Source: Trichopria drosophilae
Lineage: Eukaryota; Arthropoda; Insecta; Hymenoptera; Diapriidae
Assembly: GCA_030407085.1 (NCBI GenBank)
Contig: CM059586.1
Coordinates: forward strand, 105,599,501 to 105,663,500
Direction: 5' to 3'
DNA length: 64,000 bases
The notes beneath the pieces were generated by a model. The model was not told where the DNA came from and ran no database searches. It saw only the letters and a list, made by a program, of their open reading frames with translations. Position numbers and translations under genes: made by a program. Shown here piece after piece: positions 58,476 through 64,000 of the stretch (its first letter is position 1; every line of letters begins with the position of its first letter).

Positions 58476-59722
58476 AATAGTTAATATTCTTTAATCAACT
58501 TTTAATAACTATTAAAAACATAACTAAGTAATGTTACAGAATTCGATACGAATTTCTTAGGCAAACCAAATGTTTTTAATACAATGAAGGAATAATACAG
58601 GCCAACAAAATGAAGTATCTCGATACCCAGAAACTGGACTTTACTTTTAAGAAGGTTGTAAATGAGCTGAATCCAAAAGGATAACAAGAGGATACTTGAT
58701 TCACATTAATCTTTATTGTTTGGAGATTTCAAGAGTAGTTATTCGGAATGTAATGTTAATGATAGAAAAATAAAAATGTTACAAACTCGGAATAATAAAA
58801 ATTTATATTCGGTACTTTCGACGTCACAAATATTTGCATTATAATTAAAATGCTTATTCCACTTTATTTCTTATTTTCTTTTTATTTTGTCACCTGGAGA
58901 TTCTTTTATTTCACTGGTTACGTTCGAAAAATTCTATACTACGATTAAAATCTTTCGTTTAGTTTTCTAGTCACAGAATTTTCAGTAAAATCCAATGTCA
59001 AGTGTTCCCAATAGAACAATTAGTCAGTCATATCGGATCCGTCGTCTTGAACTTAAGAAATTTAGCCTCAAATTCGTTAAGAACGAAAAAACGAAAAAAA
59101 AAGTATAGACAATTTCTCCATCTTGAATTAAAAAGATCTAACCTCAAGCGACCCTGAAAACCTCTGTATCTACTAAAACATTAGGGACAATTATACTATG
59201 AAAGATACGAATTTTATCAAGAAAATTAATAATTGATCACATAAGGTTGATTTTTTGGACAAGTTGACGTTTTGAAAAGGTTAGGATAATACTGGATAAA
59301 ACAAAAAAATGTCTAGTTTAAATTTATAGATTTTGGGCACTTTTAGTTGCCGTTTGTCATCGATCTCGCAATTTTATTAATGCGAAAGAAAATTTACAAA
59401 AATTAATATATTGTTTAATATAATAATATTGTTTTTTTTTTGTTTTTAAACGACTTGAAATAAATTATTCCGTACGATCCAAAATAAATAATTATTATTA
59501 TTTCTTGCAATCAGGAGTATTTTTTTCTGCCTAAAAGTTGAGAATCCCAACTTGTGTATTACATAAAAAAGTATTTTACAAAAAATATTGATGATAGTTT
59601 TCCAAAGTATATTTTTATTGCATTTTTTCTAAATCTTCCCTCTTCCAGTCTCCTTATAGCTTCAGTCTCATTATCGTATTTTTAGTGGTAAACTAAAAAT
59701 TTTGAAATAAATTCATTAAATA
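58476..59722. other. No recognisable gene or element
   Basis: AT-rich DNA between the 58.2-kb TIR element and the 59.7-kb TIR element. Confidence 0.5.
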
Positions 59723-60473
59723 GGGGAGAGATGTAAGATGCCAGTGGTGTAAGTTGGCACAGTCAATTTTTAAGCGTTATAGTGTTGACAGACTTACCGT
59801 TTCTATACTATAAACTAACTTTAATACACGGCAACTTTTAATGGTATGTAGTCGTTGCTAGTTGTTTCCTTCGAAGCAATACGACATACAAACAATATTC
59901 GATAGTTCAAATTTTAATTAAGGAAAGTGTGTGTTTTACTTTATTTTTAAAACCGTTTTTATTGGTATTTGTTATGTTACGAAAAATTGTAGGGTAAATA
60001 ATTTATTACATAAAATATAAAAAATATACATGTGGTGTAAGTTGGCATGTATTATTTATTTCTTTATTTACTACATGTTTACAGGCGATAACACCCTTTT
60101 TACATGAAATATAAACATTCACGTGGCGCAATTAAAATAACAAAGATTAGAATAAGACAAAAATATAATAAGACTAGCAGTAATACCGTAGCACCAAATC
60201 ACGTGGTTTACAATTTTTTTAAGGCTTATTAATAATTTTCTCCTTAATTTTTCAACATGTGCCAACTTAGACCACTTTTTGACAAAAGTGACTTTTTTCA
60301 CTTTTTAATCAATCAACTGTAACTTTTTTTCTGAGACAGAAAATAGTTTCTAGATTAAAAAATTGCCGGAATTTATGATCTTTCGAATGCCGCATAGTAT
60401 GTTTTAAAATTCATTACTGAAAAAATTCAGTAGCAAAATGAAAAAAACCGTGCCAACTTACACCACTCTCCCC
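59723..60473. mobile_element. 751-bp TIR element with GGGGAGAG ends and iterated subterminal motif
   Basis: The right end, read inward, is GGGGAGAGTGGTGTAAGTTG; the left end is GGGGAGAGATGTAAGATGCC followed by AGTGGTGTAAGTTGGCAC. TA flanks both ends. The motif TGGTGTAAGTTGGCA occurs four times: 59745 and 60032 forward, about 60260 and 60450 reversed. This looks like a set of transposase-binding sites. No transposase frame. Termini of this GGGGAGAGTGG type are widespread in animals, but I cannot name the superfamily. Confidence 0.78.
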
Positions 60474-61480
60474 TACAGGAAAGGATGAAGTTTTCACCAT
60501 AAAATCTCGGGGTTTTAGCTTCATATCATCTCAGATGAAATAATTGAAGAGCTGAGATGTAATGGAAGCAATTTATGACATTGACTTTCGAAAGTCATGT
60601 CTTCAACCACCTTTGGTTTATTACTTTTGTAATATAATTACAATATTTCCGTAAAGTGTTTGTAACGTCGGTATTCCGCATTTACAGTATCGGGAAAATT
60701 CTAATATTTAAGAATTGATTAGCAAATAATAACAATATTAACTCGCTTGTTGCTCTGAAGTCTTTATCTGAAGTAATAATTTAATGCAAGAAAAGCAAAG
60801 GAAAATGCCAACAAAGTTTTCCCGGATCTTCGCTTCAAAGGCTCTTGCTCGATAATCGAGAAGAGAAAGATAGTATTTAAAGAGGCGAAGGTGCAGTACG
60901 AAAGGGTCGATCGTCCTTTCCAAGATTAAAGCGTACTTCATTAATGAATTCCACCAAGAAATTCCAGGCGCCTCCTGGAGCGCGTTCCCGTTTACAAGGC
61001 GAAAATGATAACGCAGCTGGAGAACGAGAAGTTCCACCTACGATCTCGGGTCTTGACGTTTTCTTCTCCCATTGTTTGTATACCTCAAAATTAAAAGAAA
61101 ATACTATGAGTTTCTGATCAAATAATTGTGAATTTATTGTTTTTTTTTCAAGATTCTTTCCAAGGTTAACTCATTAAGTCGCGAAAAAACACAATTCTCA
61201 ATTGCCGTTTGAGACTCGTTATCTGTAGTGAAAATATAAATTCCAAACATAATAAATTCTACCTTTTTTGTCAGTACTTTTGTAGATGCCCAAAACCAAT
61301 ATGGCGCATTTTAAATAAAAAATTGTTGTTTTGTTTTTATATAAAAAGTTTTGTTTTTCCACCAATAATGTTGTGAGATCGATGTCAAACCACATTTTTA
61401 TTTGTCTTTTGGGTTCTTTGGAATCTGAAATGTCAACTTTTGATTGAAAATTTCTGTATATATTTTTGGCGGAAAGGGAC
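60474..61480. other. No recognised gene; GC-richer island at 60.76-61.08 kb
   Basis: 60760-61075 is the most GC-rich unique stretch near the right side (AGGCGCCTCCTGGAGCGCGT). The 99-codon minus frame across it has no domain I know. At 61169 TTAACTCATTAAGTCGCG looks like one end of a TTAA-type element whose partner was not found. Confidence 0.4.
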
Positions 61481-61975
61481 CAAATTCAATACTTCACCCA
61501 AACCGAAGGGGAAAAAATGACCACAAACAATTTTGTGGTCGACAAAATCGTATATGGGTCTATTAAATCGCCGGCAGTACAAAATCTTTTTTCATTTCGT
61601 ATGCAAATGCATTCTCACCGCTCCTTTCGATCCTTATTCGAGGTCAGAAGCAGATCAAATTTTTCAGTTTACTCGGTTATCAATCGTCTGCAAAGAACGT
61701 GGAATGTTATACCACTCCCGCTGAATAGTTTTGACAGTACATCCGCATTTCTGATTAATTGTAAGATTTCAACTTTAAAGTTTTATGCACCATAAACGTC
61801 CTTATTTATAATACTTTTGTGTTAATACGTATTGCGACCAAGATGTCACCGTATTTTGCTCTGTAGATATTGTGTATATATTTTTTGTTGTTTACATATT
61901 ATATTTTTATTGTATACTCATTATGTATATGAGGGCAATTTTGCCCGTAAATAAATAAAACAATAAAAAAAAGAA
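61480..61975 (+). mobile_element. 3' end of a non-LTR (LINE) retrotransposon
   Basis: The plus-strand frame 61466-61795 carries a LINE-type C-terminus (KIVYGSIKSP...VINRLQRTWNVIPL), like the tail after the RT in CR1/Jockey-related elements, where a K+NGLxxSP...SPLNRLxRxxN pattern is usual (family pattern recalled, not searched). It is followed by a 3' UTR ending GAGGGCAATTTTGCCCG, a small GGGCAA/TTGCCC hairpin, then TAAATAAATAAAACAATAAAAA, a typical LINE 3' tail. Everything upstream of about 61.5 kb is missing, so it is a heavily 5'-truncated copy. The true left boundary may be anywhere between 61450 and 61560. Confidence 0.65.
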
Positions 61976-61979
61976 CTTT

Positions 61980-64000
61980 GTCACTGAAAAACTAACATGA
62001 ACTGGATAAACGGTAAATACAAATGTATATTCATAAAGTAACCACTTTCTGATGCAACAAGATAAAAAATTTAATCACTTTTTAAAGATGTCAATTCCCA
62101 CCACATTTGAACCGAGTAGAAAAAAAACACATTTTTGTGAGTATTTTGTCGTAAGGCTTCAATGTAATCACAAACTGGAGTTCTCAACAGTTAATTTGTT
62201 AGGTTCAATTTATGATCTTATCATATCGATACAAAAAAATCTTCATAATCGTAAATTTCATCATTTTTCACTTATCATTTTTCATTTTTCAATTAAATCA
62301 CTTTTTGATGTCGGGTAACCATTATCTAATTTTATTTTGTTGGAAATACATTCAACTTAGATCTTGGATATTCAAATAACTAAAACCTCATTAATATCAT
62401 TTATGGTATGTCCGATTTTGAGCAAATTTAAATCAGATTTTGATCATGTTTTGTGGCTCGGGATTCTTTCCAATAAACATTTTTATGAAGAATAGAAAAA
62501 ATTTGAAATATAAATTTAGATATTAACAAAAATCATAGTATACATTACAGAAAATCAGCATCGGTCCGCAAAATTTCTCACGAGAAGAATAAAGTATCTA
62601 AAAAAATTCTCGCAATGTGCAAAAAATGCAACCAAAATAGATGGTGAAATTTTTTGGTTATTTTCTAATTCTGGGTACTGACGAAATGTTCTAAAGCAAC
62701 AAGAAGTACGCAAAAGAAAACGACAACGCCAGCTGTACTAATAAAAAAATGGTACTTTCAATACATAAATACTAAAAACGTTCTATTTATTAAATGAAAA
62801 AATGTCTGAAAAAATCCAAAAAAATCTAACATTTTTTATCTTCCTGGGAGGGAATAATAAAGTGAAATTCTGCAGTACGGTGGCCATTTCATCAACTGGT
62901 TATAAATAATTAAATTACGAGCGTCCTGCCCAAACTGCAGGTGACATAGGGTATTATAATTTACTAGGTCAATTACCTCACTTTATGTAAGCGTAACGAA
63001 ACGCTCGTATCGTTGACAACAGGAATAACGGCCAGTGGGATGATTGTGTTCGCAGAATAATCGACCGAATTCGTCAGTGTCGATTTTCCCAAATGTTTTA
63101 CCGGTTCGGCATTATGGCTTTACACACTCGAATCTCTGCATGCCAAATACGGATATCGAAATTAAATTCATTCGGGGGAGTATTTCACACTATTATTTAA
63201 ACAATATTCCTTCGATGTCATTAGTTTGTTTATGTATTTTAATTTTAATTGTTGTATAGTAAATAGTTGTATTTGTAACAACTTGTAGCGATTTAGTTGT
63301 TTTAACTTCTAAATAAATAGTTAATAAAAATTCAGATGCTTATACCTTTAAAAATATGTGAGCCATTCGGTTGTAACCTAAATTGGTTATTGTGAAGAAA
63401 ATTATAATCTGATGAAGTAAAAAAATCAACTGAGGGGCTGGAAGCAATAAACTACCAGTTGGTTGATGTAATGAACGTTTAAAATAGAAAATGTGTTCGG
63501 TTCTTCTTGTAGAGAATGAAAATGCACAAATTTTCCCTATGACAAAATTTGAACCTCTTTCAGTTTCCAAAATAATGAGAAAAAATAGAAATTTTGTAAT
63601 TTCCTTTTTCAGTTCAACCTGCTGCAATACGGACAATTTTTTATCAATGTGAAGCTGGCCCCCACTTCAATGAAAAAAAAATAATAGCAGTTCTTTATAC
63701 ATTTTGGAAATAGTTCTGTTGATTTTACCAAAAAAATTGCATTTCAAAACATCGGGGGGGGGGGCAACTTCACAAATTATAAAATTTAACGATTTGTAAC
63801 TCCCATTTGGCATCGGATCAAAAACTTTTGTAAAGAAAAGTTGTAGAACTCTTTGGGGGGCAAAAGGAACTCTAGAGAAAAAAGCGTTTTTTTGGAATTT
63901 CAAAATTTTTGGATAATCTCTTCGGCAGAAATGCGTCAGAATCGCCGCAGACTATTCGGCAGGTGAGAATTTCCAGCAAATTTGCTGTCTGTGTGACGAC
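61980..64000. other. No recognised gene; GC-richer island at 62.88-63.18 kb
   Basis: 62880-63180 is complex and non-repetitive, with a short plus frame lacking a domain. 63.65-63.9 kb has G- and C-runs. The last 80 bases are GC-richer and run off the window. Confidence 0.4.
63754..63764. repeat. G11 homopolymer
   Basis: Eleven consecutive G followed by CAACTTCACAAATT. The nearby segments GGCCCCCACTTCAATG (63658) and CTTTGGGGGGCAAAAGG (63851) show that the whole 63.65-63.9 kb stretch is an unusual repeat-like sequence, otherwise unrecognised. Confidence 0.85.

Noticed and set aside
63955..63970. CAGGTGAGA splice-donor-like sequence at the right edge
   Set aside because: Consensus match alone; no credible coding exon to its left and the window ends.
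1..64000. CRISPR array, bacterial operon, ribosome-binding sites, prokaryotic origin
   Set aside because: No regularly spaced identical direct repeats; composition, intron signals and element types are eukaryotic.

Overview
Kind of DNA. The window is a strongly AT-rich, gene-poor piece of an animal nuclear genome, most likely an insect. I see no intact host gene, rRNA or functional tRNA in 64 kb. Most open frames are under 130 codons, overlap frames on the other strand and show no recognisable domain. Everything with a recognisable protein motif is transposable-element derived. The insect assignment is inferred from the element mix (DIRS, Penelope-like and EN/RT LINE elements, pogo-like and TTAA-flanked TIR elements). 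Hymenoptera is only a guess.

Main element. A nearly complete DIRS-type tyrosine-recombinase retrotransposon lies on the minus strand at about 53187-58020. In its own 5'-3' order it has: a right inverted terminal repeat (ITR, 57871-58020); gag, apparently interrupted by a 190-bp spliceosomal-type intron that keeps the frame; reverse transcriptase; RNase H with the conserved DIRS C-terminal domain; tyrosine recombinase; an internal complementary region (ICR, 53446-53563) that repeats both outer ends in reverse; and the left ITR (53187-53337). The ITR cores are about 124/125 identical, which suggests recent activity, yet three frameshifts break the coding frames. An 18-bp perfect palindrome sits between the two halves of the ICR.

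Other coding remnants. A decayed non-LTR retrotransposon (minus, about 43.4-45.86 kb) keeps its endonuclease and the start of its RT. A separate LINE 3' end lies on the plus strand at 61.5-61.97 kb, and there is a possible third LINE C-terminus near 36.2 kb. Two Penelope-like GIY-YIG endonuclease fragments lie at 12.0-12.3 kb (+) and 32.67-33.4 kb (-).

Non-coding elements. A 919-bp foldback with CAGGGTG ends (1.98-2.90 kb). Two very large palindromes (16.3-17.1 and 30.4-31.3 kb), each with a tRNA-like sequence in both arms and arms built from repeated short self-complementary words. A weaker palindrome at 17.4-17.97 kb. Three pogo-like TA-flanked MITEs (7.98, 24.55 and 49.88 kb), the second inserted in an AT-rich tandem array. 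Three TTAA-flanked, piggyBac-like non-autonomous elements (3.97, 12.67 and 19.47 kb). Several other TIR elements.

Word arrays. Several segments (about 10.0-10.2, 11.3-12.0, 23.0-23.1, 26.2-26.55, 28.4-28.8 and 47.3-47.6 kb) are scattered arrays of one short self-complementary word, a different word in each place. They may be relatives of the two tRNA-carrying palindromes.

Between elements. Islands of higher GC without repeat structure or credible reading frames (for example 9.1-9.5, 15.4-15.7, 22.4-22.7, 27.3-27.5, 37.4-38.0, 41.3-41.6, 51.2-51.7, 60.8-61.1 and 62.9-63.2 kb) could be conserved non-coding or regulatory DNA in a long intron or intergenic region. This cannot be tested without comparison.
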